From the NCBI GenBank assembly GCA_963277665.1, contig CAUJRU010000139.1, positions 1,426,001 to 1,490,000 of the forward strand: a DNA stretch of 64,000 nucleotides, in the 5' to 3' direction. The stretch is from Viscum album. Taxonomy: Eukaryota > Streptophyta > Magnoliopsida > Santalales > Viscaceae. Within the stretch, counting starts at the first letter, position 1, and each line of letters opens with the position of its first letter. A model generated the notes under the pieces. The model made no database searches and was not told the origin of the DNA. It saw only the letters and a list, made by a program, of their open reading frames with translations. Both the position numbers and the translations under genes were made by a program. Of the stretch, positions 33,777 through 44,705 are shown piece after piece.

Positions 33777-35771
33777 TGTAACACCCCAAGGTATTATGAA
33801 AAATATTCTTTTAATTTCATTAATGTCTTGTGTTGTATTCTACACCAAGATTACCTTGCGCTATACGCAACACTGTATTAGCTTGTAGTATACGCAACAC
33901 TATTCTTAGATCGTGTTACACACAATTTTGATAATAGTTATTCTATGCAACATTGAGTATATATATATATATATATTGAATGTATAAATGAAATATAGTT
34001 GGATTCTATTATACGAAACAACGAAGGATTCTTTCACAACACGCAACCCTGACATGGCTTGCATTACACGCAATCGCGACCTTCCTCGACAGCGTGTGTC
34101 GTACGCAATACCAGGTTTTAATAAACAATGATATATTATTATAATATTGTCATGAACTAGCCATTATGAATAGTATTAACTAAATTTTGAATTTTATAAC
34201 ATTATTATTCATCTTACACATTTTCTAGAACATGATATAAGAACAAAATAAATTTTTCGGGTAAAATAAGTATTTTAAAAAAATGCAGTTTTGCCGCCTT
34301 TTGATGGCACACCCACTTTAAATCCAATTTTTGACATGTTTATATGTAAAATTTGACAAAATAAAATTCTTCTTTTGAATCAGGATATAAAAATTTACAT
34401 TAGATAAAGTTTTGATATTTTTTCGATAACTTTCATATTTAAATGAATAGTAAAAACACGCTATATTTTAATTAAAAACAACTTTTTTCATCGTAATATA
34501 TTATGTGGTTAAATTATAATATTGAATGGTTTTAAAGTATAAATAGAATATATTTTTACCATTTAATATAATTTATGTCATTATCATTGATTTTACCTTG
34601 AATTCGTAGGTTAAAACAATTCAATCTTTTGCAATGTTTTAAAGAAAAACCCGTTTTCTTTTGACAATGGGATTAATTTTAATTTAATTTCTGCATATTT
34701 TTTGTATTGAATTTGGAAAAATGGATTCCATATTTGGAATCAGTGGGTACAAATTATGTTAATAAGCTACTTTTTATTTTTGGGCATTGTGAATAGTAAC
34801 TACGGTAAATTTTATTTACTATAGTTAAAGGTAAATCGGGTAATTAAGGGTAAATATAAGATTATAAAATTACCCTAAAACTTGGAAAAATCCTATTTTA
34901 TGGCTAAAAGTAGACCCATATAACCTAAGGGTCAGATTAGATTCATTTTATTGACTTTTTTCCATGAAAATAATTTAATTATTATTAAAACCAAAGAATG
35001 TGACAACATGTCACTTTCTTAAATATTATAAGTATAATAATTTTAATTTAGTGATAAACTTCATGAAACATCGAAAATGAATAGTATCCAGAAAGATAAT
35101 ACAATTATCTACATTATAGGAATTTATTTATAATTTTTAGGGATTAAATAATTATCATTTATTATGACACAAAGATGATGCAGTAATTGTCTTATTAATG
35201 AAATATTGACATAATTGATGTTATAAATGCCCAAATAAATGTAATTGGAGACTTTTTATGACTTAAATTAATTTTCTAGGTTACTATGACATGTTATTGT
35301 TAATATAAGTAACTTGGTTCGAACTTATCATTCTGTTATGAATTTCATAAAAATCATGTACCAAATAGTGTCAAAATTGACATAAATTGGTTTTTAAAAC
35401 AAATATTATATTATTAATTGTTTGTTTGATTCCTAAAAATCTAAGGTTCGTCCAAATGACTTAGATAAGGTTATATATATTAATAATAAACAACTTGGTG
35501 TTCTTTTGGATTGATATAGTAAGTTTATTAACCATATAGTGTAAGAAAACAAAAAGACACGGTAAAAGTTAAATTATTTAACTTAGAGTTAAATCTAATT
35601 GATAAGGTTAAAATAATAACCTAAACTTATCTAAATCCTATTTGATGAGAGGATTCCGACCCATCCCCACTTTATCTTAGAAATAAGACCCTTTGGAACC
35701 ATTATAAACCGAATTTGACCTTAATATAAAATAATATTTTGAGATTTTCCTAAGGTTCCCCTCTCCTCCCT

Positions 35772-35779
35772 TATAAAAG
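35772..35779 (+). promoter_or_regulatory. TATA box of LTR-A
   Basis: tataaaag in a pyrimidine-rich setting (ctcccttataaaagggcac). It is conserved in all four Tekay-family LTRs, so transcription probably starts about 30 bases downstream. Confidence 0.75.
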
Positions 35780-36114
35780 GGCACCTCCTCCCTCTCCTCC
35801 TCACACCAATTTGAGCATTCAATCTCAGCCAAACCCAGCCAAAAAATCTTCTCCACTTCCCTAGTATCATCCTAGAGCTCCTGGTCTTCTTCAAAGACCA
35901 TCCTTAGTTCTTTAAGTGGAGGTTAAGAAAAGGCGCATCAAAAAGAGGTAATATCCATTACCGATCTTTTTCAATTTCTTTATTCTTCAACTTCTTCTTC
36001 TTTAGTTGTTTCATGATAAAGTAATAAAATCAGTATTTATTATATACTGATATGTTATTATAAATATTAAACAACTCTAATTAACCTTCTATCCATCCTA
36101 CAGAAAAAGGAAAT

Positions 36115-36159
36115 CACCGCGCGTGTGTACGTACGGAATACCGTCTCCATGCCGTGGTG
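36115..36159 (+). other. Hairpin module M1 in LTR-A
   Basis: Outer arms CACCGCGCGTG and ATGCCGTGGTG can pair (including one G-T pair); the core has TACGTACGG, loop AATA, CCGTCTCC. The inner stem is ACGG/CCGT. Confidence 0.7.
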
Positions 36160-36298
36160 TAATCTATTTTCTGCCACCACCTTAATTGGATGGGTATAAT
36201 GGTGTAATGAGTAACTATATATTATTATTATAAAGTGATATTGATACTGAAATATTATACATACACTTCAACACAAGTTCACATCATGAGAACGATAT

Positions 36299-36343
36299 CA
36301 TCGCTCGTGCGTACGTACGGACTACCGTCTCCACGACGCGATG
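36299..36343 (+). other. Hairpin module M2 in LTR-A
   Basis: Outer arms CATCGCTCGTG and CACGACGCGATG pair with one or two bulged bases. The core is CGTACGTACGG, loop ACTA, CCGTCTCC. Confidence 0.75.
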
Positions 36344-36493
36344 AGATTCATTCTCCATGTTAAACATTTAAGAATGATTATAAAGTATATATAAGAAATA
36401 ATAATGAAATATATGACATTATAAAGCTACTGGATTTATTTATATATATATGTCATCTACTTACTTCCATTCAAGACAATAAGGAAAGGAAAA

Positions 36494-36537
36494 CAGCGTT
36501 CATGCGTACGGACGGACTACCGTCTCCATGAACGGTG
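36494..36537 (+). other. Hairpin module M3 in LTR-A
   Basis: Outer arms GCGTTCATG and CATGAACGGTG pair. The core reads CGTACGGACGG (one change from CGTACGTACGG), loop ACTA, CCGTCTCC. Confidence 0.75.
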
Positions 36538-38143
36538 TGTTTCATTTCATTTATCTATCTATTATATATATATATATATATATACTGAATATATATGATA
36601 TATAAATGATGTTTTATATTCTGGAAGTAAGTAAATCATGATATAAGTAATAATAATGTCAAGAACAATAAGTCCAAACACTTACGATAAATGAAATGAT
36701 TTTACCCAAAACGCTTCTTTAACATGGAATTTACAAAAGAACGGGTAATATAAAGTCATAAGTGAACCATATATGATATCATAACAATGAATATGATTCT
36801 GTAATAAGTTAATGATATTATTTAAATCATTATACAGGAGGTTCGGACACTTACGAAGCAAATCAGACTTAAGGTAAGGGAAATATCACAATCTCATTTT
36901 TATCCGAGATTGTTTATACTTTGGTATTTACTGGGGTGTATTTTATCATCCACATCCATGCTTCCTAAATATGTAATATTTATATCCTTCTAAAGTAGTT
37001 TATATCCAATTTTACCCTTCGGTGTGTTTTTTGTAAAAGATATGACAGGAATCTTTTTTCGTTTTTCGTACGAGGTACTTTTTGACTTTTCCGACAAAAG
37101 TACGAGAAGAATGTTTTCTTTTAACTTATACAGCATGAATGGATTTTTAAAACATTATTTCCAAGAAGCTTCCCTTACAAGTTTTCAAGTTTATTTTTAA
37201 TCAACTTCTTTTAGTTTAAAATTTTATAACATGTTAAATATAGGAAAGTGTTTTTGAAGTAGAAAGGATATTTTCCTCAAGAATGGAGTTCAAGTGTTTT
37301 ATCAAAATTATTTTCCATCTAAGATAATAAAGGGTTCTGTTTCTATACCTATTATTAAATTGATTTGATTATGTTGTGATGGAATTATTTTTATGAATTC
37401 CTTTATCTTATATGAATTGTTTTATGATGTCATATTGTTTAAGAATCCCATTTTTATTACATGGGTTATGCAATGATGTATGGTTTATGATTTTGTGGCA
37501 CACATATGAATGGTATCATTATGAGATGGGTGGGACCTATATATCCCTCCAATTCATTGGGTAAAGCTTTTATATCTAATGAGATATACATGGCTGGAAC
37601 GATAGGTTATACCGGTTCAGTGAACCAGGACTGAAACGAGGGTGACTCGGTTCAGAAATGGACTTTGTCCACTAAGATAGTCTTGGCAATGAGTCTTGAC
37701 TAATAAGATATGATTTTATATGATTATGTGTGTATTCCACAAAGTTTCATGTTTTAAGTTATGATTATTGGGATTACATTTCACTACTATGATTTATCCC
37801 ATGTTATGAAATTATGCTCTCTTTTGCAGGTTAAGATTTCCAAAATGTTGTGTTCTTATGAATATGATTCGATTGATATTTCTTTTATTTACCTTTACGG
37901 GGAATTTGAGATCACCCTTTTATGTTTTATTTTCCCCAGGATATAAAGAAAGGTTTTAGGTAAAAAAAGGGAAGATCTTTATGGGATATTTTGAAGATCT
38001 TTCACCACGATTAGAAGATTATATTCCGAGTTTCCAAAGACACTAAACTATTACGATCCTTGTGTGTTTGTTTTTGTTATGTACTAAGTATTCGGCAAAG
38101 GTAATGTAATTTCCATGTACGTCAGGGTTCAGGTCTCTACAGT

Positions 38144-38155
38144 TGGTATCAGAGG
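38144..38155 (+). promoter_or_regulatory. Primer binding site of the gag-only element
   Basis: tggtatcagagg matches the initiator-methionine tRNA primer site in 11 of 12 bases and lies two bases after LTR-A. Confidence 0.9.
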
Positions 38156-38383
38156 AAAGGTTTAGTCAACCTTTGGAAACTAGGATGTGAAAACGTTAGT
38201 GGGATCCCTAGAGATATTTCTAAGGTATGTCTAGGGATGTCCCTAAGGATAAGTATACATATAGTATATAGTCCTAGAACTATGGTAACGATATTAGATT
38301 AAACCAAAGATATTAGATATTGAAGTTACTCCCCCTTTATTATGATTTTTTCCTCTCGCACTATTCTTTTTGGGTTTTAGAAA

Positions 38384-38917
38384 ATGGCTGGAAACAAGAT
38401 GATTCACGATAATGGAGGATATGATGGACAATGGAATGATATTCTTCATGAGAAACCAAATGAAATGGGATTTGGAGGTCCAAACATAATTATTATGCCG
38501 AATCAGAAATCTCATAATATGATCAATAAAGTAAAATTTGGTAAGTTTCCTAACTCGGCTAATAAGAGAAAGATGGAGTTTCGTGATGATCATAGAGGAA
38601 AGAAAGTTCAATTTCCCCTATGTAAATCATGTGGGAAGAGGCATCAAGGAGAATGTTTCAAAGGAACTGGAAGATGCTTTGGGTGTGGAAAAGAAGGACA
38701 CAAATCTAGTAAGTGAAAAGGAAAAGGTTCAGTTAACACCAGGGATGAGGATAATGGTATTGCTACGACATCAACAATGGTTAAATGTTTTAAATGTGGA
38801 ATGTACGGGCATTATGCAAACCAATGCCCTAAGGGAAAGTCTCATGAAGAGAATCAGTATGGTCATATGGGTAGTATTTATGTTGATGATGATGATGAGA
38901 CTACAAATGATATGTGA
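38384..38917 (+). pseudogene. gag: Short gag with three zinc knuckles (gag-only element)
   Basis: The frame opens MAGNKMIHDNGG and is only about 178 codons to the end at 38917, with one internal TGA at 38716. No retrotransposon capsid domain is seen; an N-terminal part is probably lost or was never present. Three knuckles follow: CKSCGKRHQGEC, CFGCGKEGHKSSK and CFKCGMYGHYANQC. In the second, the TGA stands exactly where the fourth zinc ligand (Cys) is expected. The third is a complete CX2CX4HX4C. After it comes an acidic tail with DDDDE. It probably bound element RNA. Confidence 0.8.
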
Positions 38918-40326
38918 GATGAAAGAATTGTTGAAGCTCAGTCAATGGTTTAAGAATGTAGTGGAATGATTACATGTTTATCAAGTGTAATGTTGTATAA
39001 GTAATCTCATGGTACTATGGAATAAAGAGACATCTAAGTATTGTTACACTGTTGTCTTTCCTTAAGTTTTGAAAGTATGTGATGAATGGTACCAGTATTT
39101 TTGGAAAGTAGATGATATGCACATAATGTAGGGATAAGGAGAAAATTAAATGTTTGATAGTATTCATGAGATCATGACTGATATAAGGAGAAGGTTATAT
39201 CATGGTTTGACTATATAGAATTTTTGGATTTTGGTATGTTGAAAGTGTTAACTTTTAACTGCATTCATGTTTTCACTAAGATTCAATGGGTATTCATTCT
39301 TTAAGAGAATACATGATTAAGTTATTCACATATATCTTTTGGATAAATGATGGCATTCACGTGATTGATATGTGACATTTCAAGTAATCATTTTATTTAT
39401 ACAATGAGCTTGGACCGAAGTATTTTAGATAACCCTAAATATTGGAATGGATTATGTTGGACATAAGTTAGTACTGTTTAAGGATAGAACCTTTTTTCGA
39501 TATTATTGATTGGATGATATAGTAATGTAGTTTTAGAAAAAGGACAACCTGCAGAATGGTCGACAGCCCATCGCGTTGAACAAGGCTGTGGGAATCGAAC
39601 CCACAACTGAAGTGCGACTGGCCTTTATCGCCTACCACTGGCCTACAGGAAGTCCCTGTTTAGTAGAAACTAGTTTTATTTTATTATGCGGTATGATATA
39701 TGAAGTATAGGTTCATTCTTGGAATCGTATACGATTAACCTCGCCATAGATGGACTTATTTATATTTGATAACTTTTTATAACCATTTTTTGAAACAGAT
39801 GGAATGACCCATCATTCTATCGCATGATCAATTAACACTTCATGAATAACAAATTCAACTTCATTTCTTTAAGAGATGAAGTGGAAATTGTTCAAAGTAC
39901 GAACAACAGTGAGATTGTACCAAAATAAAGTAAGTATTTATTTTAATTCAAATTCTTCAACTTTAGGGAAATGATTTTGAAAACCAAAAATGTTGTCATA
40001 GTGATCTTATATCTGATGAATCAGATGGTACCCTAGATCATCACAAATTTATGGCTTTGCGATTGTTGGCTTTTTCATAACCATGTTCTCTACCACTCTC
40101 CATCAGAACTTGATGGTTAGATTTTTCTTCTATATCTATATTTTCACCTATGTTCTCCTACATGGAAACCCAGTGATGAGTTAATTTGGGTAACCGTTAC
40201 ATTTCATACTTTAGTTTTTAAAGCCATATTTTTGTATTCGTTTTTACGATGTGGATTTCTATTAAACAAACTTTCGAGTAGTAAACCATTTATAACCCCA
40301 GCGAATTTCGAGGGCGAAATTCATTT
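38918..40326 (+). other. Non-coding internal region of the gag-only element
   Basis: About 1.4 kb without recognisable protein domain; it holds the SINE at 39536-39670. The last 40 bases match the region before the polypurine tract of the Tekay host element. Confidence 0.6.
39536..39670 (-). mobile_element. tRNA-derived SINE, minus strand
   Basis: On the minus strand there is a polymerase III box A-like stretch (taggccagtgg, 10 of 11; 39635-39645) and a perfect box B (ggttcgattcc; 39591-39601), spaced as in a tRNA. Reading on the minus strand, the element ends in a T run (cctttttc). TAGTTTTA flanks it at 39528-39535 and 39671-39678, an 8-bp target duplication. It cannot be a functional tRNA gene because the acceptor ends do not pair. 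It inserted after the gag-only element was formed or was carried with it. Confidence 0.75.
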
Positions 40327-40340
40327 TAAGGGGGGTAGAA
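40327..40340 (+). promoter_or_regulatory. Polypurine tract of the gag-only element
   Basis: aaggggggtagaa right before LTR-B. Confidence 0.85.
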
Positions 40341-42333
40341 TGTAACACCCCGAGCTTTTATGAAAATATTCTTTTAATTTCATTAATGTCTTGTGTTGTA
40401 TTCTACACCAATATTACCTTGCGCTATACGCAACTCCGTATTATCTTGCAGTATACACAACACTATTCTTGGATCGTGTTACACACAATTTTGATAATAG
40501 TTATTCTACAAAACATTGAGTATATAAATATATATATTCAATGTATAAATGTAATATGGTTGGATTCTGTTATACGAAACAACGAAAGATTCTTTCACAA
40601 CACGTAACCCTGACTTGGCTTGCATTACATGCAATCGCGACCTTCCTCGATAGCGTGTGTTGTACGCAATATCGGGTTTTAATAAACAATGATATATTAT
40701 TATAATATTGTCATGAACTAGCCGTTATGAATAGTATTAACTAAATTTTTAATTTTATAACATTATTATTCATCTTTCACATTTTCTAGAACATGGTATA
40801 AGAACAAAATAATTTTTTCGGGTAAAATAAGTATTTTTTAAAAAATGCAGTTTTGCCGCCTTTTGATGGTGCACCCACTTTAAATCTAGTTTTTGAAATT
40901 TTTATATGTTCAATTTGACAAAAATAAAATTCTTCTTTTGAATCAGGATATAAAAATTTACATTAGATAAATTTTTGATATTTTTCTGATAACTTTCATA
41001 TTTTAATGAATAGTAAAAACACTTTATATTTTAATTAAAAACAACTTTTTTCATCGTAATATCTTATGTGGTAAAATTATAATATTGAATGGTTTTAAAG
41101 TATAAATAGAATATATTTTTACCATTTAATATAATGTATATCATTAGCATTGATTTTACCTTGAATTCGTAGGTTAAAACAATTCAATCTTTTGCAATGT
41201 TTTAAAGAAAAACCCGTTTTCTATCGACAACGAGATTAATTTTAATTTAATTTCTGCATCTTTTGTGTATTGAATTTGAAAAAATGGATTCCATATTTAG
41301 AATCATTGGGTCCAAATTATGTTAATAAGCTACTTTTTATTTTTGGGCATTGTGAATAGTAACTACGGTAAATTTTATTTACTATAGTTAAAGGTAAATC
41401 GGGTAATTAAGGGTAAATATAAGATTATAAAATTACCCTAACACTTGGAAAAATCATATTGTATGGCTAAAAGTAGACCCATATAACCTAAGTGTCGGAT
41501 TAGATTCATTTTATGGACTTTTGTCCATGAAAATAATTTAATTATTATTAAAACCAAAGAATGTGACTACATGTCACTTTCTTAAATCTTATAAGTATAA
41601 TAATTTTAATTTAGTTATAAACTTCATGAAACTTAGAACATGAATAGTCTCCAGAAATATAATACAATTATATACATCATAGGAATTTATTTATAATTTT
41701 TAGGGATTAAATAATTATCATTTATTATGACACAAAGATGATGTAGTAATTGTCTTATTAAAGAAATATTGACATAATTGATGTTATAAATTCCCAAATA
41801 AATGTAATTTGAGACTTTTTATGACTTAAATTAATTTTCTAGGTTAATATGAAATGGTATTGTTTATATAAGTGACTTTTTTAGAACTTATCATTCTGTT
41901 ATTAATTTCATAAAAATCATTTACCAAATAGTGTCAAAATTGACATAAATTAGTTTTTAAAACAAATATTATATTATTAATTGTTATTTTATTCCTAAAA
42001 ATATAAGTTTCGGCAAAATGTCTTAGATAAGGTTATATATATCAATAATAAACATCTTGGGGTTCTTTTGGATTGATATAGTAAGTTTATTAACCATATA
42101 GTGTAAGAAAACAAAAAGGCACGATAAAAGTTAAATTATTTAACTTAGAGTTAAATCTAATTGATAAGGTTAAAATAATAACCTAAACTTGTCTAAATCC
42201 TATTGGATGAGAGTATTTAGACCCATACCCACTTTAGATTCGAAATAAGACCCTTTGGAACCATTATAAACCGAATTTGACCTTAATATAAAATAATATT
42301 TTGAGATTTTCCTAAGGTGCCCCTCTCCTCCCT

Positions 42334-42341
42334 TATAAAAG
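42334..42341 (+). promoter_or_regulatory. TATA box of LTR-B
   Basis: tataaaag at the position matching 35772 in LTR-A. Confidence 0.7.
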
Positions 42342-42676
42342 GGCACCTCCTCCCTCTCCACCTCACACCAATTTGAGCATTCAAGCTCTGCCAACCCCTG
42401 CCAAAATCTCTTCTCCACTTCCCTAGTATCATCCTAGAGGTCCTGGTCTTATTCAAAGACCATCCTTAGTTCTTTAAGTTGAGGTTAAGAAAAGGCGCGT
42501 CAAAAAGAGGTAATATCCATTACCGATCTTTTTCAATTTCTTTCTTCTTAAGCTTCATCTTCTTTAGTTGTTTCATGATAAAGTAATAACATCAGTATTT
42601 CTTATAAACTTATATGTTATTATAAATATGAAACAACTCAAATTAACCTTCTATCCATCCTACGGAAAAAGGAAAT

Positions 42677-42721
42677 CACCATGCGTGCGTACGTACGGAA
42701 TATCGTCTCCACGCCATGGTG
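42677..42721 (+). other. Hairpin module M1 in LTR-B
   Basis: Arms CACCATGCGTG and CACGCCATGGTG pair better than in LTR-A: CACCATG is a perfect match to CATGGTG. Loop AATA; the inner stem has one change (ATCGT for ACCGT). Confidence 0.7.
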
Positions 42722-42861
42722 TAATCTATTTTCCACCACCACCGTAATTGGATGGGTATAATGGTGTAATGAGTAACTATATATGATTATTATAAAGTGA
42801 TATTGATACTGAAATAGTATACATACACATAAACATAAGTTCACAATCCTGAGAACGATAT

Positions 42862-42906
42862 CATCGCTCGTGCGTAAGTACGGACTACCGTCTCCACGAC
42901 GCGATA
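42862..42906 (+). other. Hairpin module M2 in LTR-B
   Basis: Arms CATCGCTCGTG and CACGACGCGAT; core CGTAAGTACGG (one change), loop ACTA, CCGTCTCC. Confidence 0.7.
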
Positions 42907-43057
42907 AGATTGATTCTCCATGTTAACCATTTAAGAATGATTATAAAGTATATATAAGAAATAATAATGAAATATATGACATTATAAAGCTAATGGATTT
43001 ATTTATATATGTATTTCATCTACTTACTTCCATTCAAGACAATAACGAAAGGAAAAC

Positions 43058-43100
43058 AGCATTCATGCGTACGTACGGACTACCGTCTCCATGAATGGTG
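43058..43100 (+). other. Hairpin module M3 in LTR-B
   Basis: Arms GCATTCATG and CATGAATGGTG. Compared with LTR-A both arms changed (G to A and C to T) so that pairing is kept. Core CGTACGTACGG, loop ACTA. Confidence 0.75.
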
Positions 43101-44705
43101 TGTTTCATTTCATTTATCTATCTATTATATATATATATATATATATACTGAATATATATGATATATAAATCATGTTTTATATTCTGGAAGTAAGTAAATC
43201 ATGATATAAGTAATAATAATGTCAAAAACAACAAGTCCAAACACCTATGATAAATGAAACGATTTTACCCAAAACGCTTCTTTAACATGGAATTTACAAA
43301 AGAACGGGTAATATAAAGTCATAAGTGAACCATATATGATATCATAACAATGAATATGATTCTTTAAAAAGTTAATGACATTATTTAAATCATTATACAG
43401 GAGGTTCGGACACTTAGGAAGCAAATCAGACTTAAGGTAAGGGAAATATCACAATCTCATTTTTATCCGAGATTGTTTATACTTTGGTATTTACTGGGGT
43501 GTATTTTATCATCCACATCCATGCTTCCTCAATATGTAATATTTATATCCTTATACAATAGTTTATATCCAATTTTACCCTTCAGTGAGTTTTTTTGTAA
43601 AAGATATGAAAGGAATCTTTTGTCGTTTTTCGTACGAGGTACTTTTTGACTTTTCTGACAAAAGTACAAGAAGAATGTTTTCATTTAACTTATACGGAAT
43701 GAATGTATTTTTAAAACATTATTTCCAAGAAGCATACCTTACAAGGTTTCAAGTTTATTTTTAATCAAATTCTTTTAGTTTAAAATTTTATAACATGTTA
43801 AATAAAGGAAAGTGTTTTTGAAGTAGAAAGGATATTTTCCTCAAGAATGGAGTTCAAGTGTTTTATCAAAATTATTTTCCATCTAAGATAATAATGGGTT
43901 CTGTTTCTATACCTATTATTACATTGATTTGATTATGTTGTGATGGAATTATTTTTATGAATTCTTTTATCTTATATTAATTGTTTTATGATGTCATGTT
44001 GTTTAAGAATCCCATTTTTATTACATGGGTTATGCAATGATGTATGGTTTATGATTTTGTGGCACACATAAGAATGGTATCATTATGAGATGGGTGGGAC
44101 CTATATCTCCCTCCAATGCATTGGGTAAAGATTTTATATCTCATGTGATAGACATGGCTGGAACGATAGGTTATACCGGTTCAGTGAAACAGGACTGAAA
44201 CGAGGGTGACTTGGTTCAAAAATGGACTTTGTCTACTAAGATATTCTTGGCAATGAGTCTTGACTAATAAGATATGATTCTCTATTATTATGTGTGTATG
44301 ACAAAAAGTTTCATGTTTTAGGTTATGATTATTGGGATTACATTTCACTACTATGATTTATCCCATGTTATGAAATTATGCTCTCTTTTTCAGGTTAAGA
44401 TTTCCAAAATGTTGTGTTCTTATGAATATGATGTGATTGATATTTATTTTATTTCCCCTTACTGAGCATTTGAGCTCACCCTTTTATGTTTTATTTTCCC
44501 CAGGATATAAAGAAAGGTTTTAGGTAAAAAAAGGGAAGATCTTTATGGGATATTTTGAAGATCTTTCACCATGATTAGAAGATTATATTCCGTGTTTCCA
44601 AAGACACTATACTATTACGATCCTTGTGTGTATGTTTTTGTTTTGTACAAAGTATTCGGCAAAGGTAATGTAATGTACATGTACGTCAGGCTTCGGGTCT
44701 CTACA

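Larger units (their letters stand above)
33777..38141 (+). repeat. LTR-A: 5' LTR of the gag-only element
   Basis: It starts TGTAACACCCC and ends CTCTACA, two bases before the primer site. It is colinear with LTR-B and by eye more than about 90% alike. Near the start several ACGCAAC-like motifs recur. A TATA box lies at 35772 and three hairpin modules follow at 36115, 36299 and 36494. The region 37600-37660 has the small palindrome ggttcagtgaacc. Confidence 0.95.
33777..44705 (+). mobile_element. Gag-only LTR retrotransposon (TR-GAG-like) with 4365-bp LTRs
   Basis: Two direct LTRs of equal length (33777-38141 and 40341-44705) flank only 2.2 kb of internal DNA. The internal part has a primer binding site, a short gag with zinc knuckles and a polypurine tract, but no protease, reverse transcriptase or integrase. 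It is flanked by GAGTA (33772-33776) and GAGAA (44706-44710), a 5-bp target duplication with one difference, and it splits the integrase of the Tekay element. LTR and polypurine-tract similarity to that host element suggest it was moved by proteins of the same family. This structure matches what has been called TR-GAG in plants. Confidence 0.92.
40341..44705 (+). repeat. LTR-B: 3' LTR of the gag-only element
   Basis: Same start (TGTAACACCCC), same end (CTCTACA) and same length as LTR-A. Scattered substitutions separate the two, so the insertion is not recent. A TATA box lies at 42334 and hairpin modules at 42677, 42862 and 43058. Confidence 0.95.

Noticed and set aside
36115..36537. CRISPR-like array, because a core recurs at regular spacing
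   Set aside because: Only three copies, about 190 bases apart, within plant LTRs, with paired flanking arms; not a CRISPR architecture.
39540..39660. A tRNA gene
   Set aside because: Box A and box B are present but no acceptor stem pairs; the flanking duplication and T-run tail fit a SINE.
42200..42418. Minus-strand frames repeated in the LTRs (42200-42418, 62887-63105, 46081-46269, 62018-62206)
   Set aside because: They recur only because the LTRs are copies of each other; they lie opposite the TATA/leader region and show no domain.
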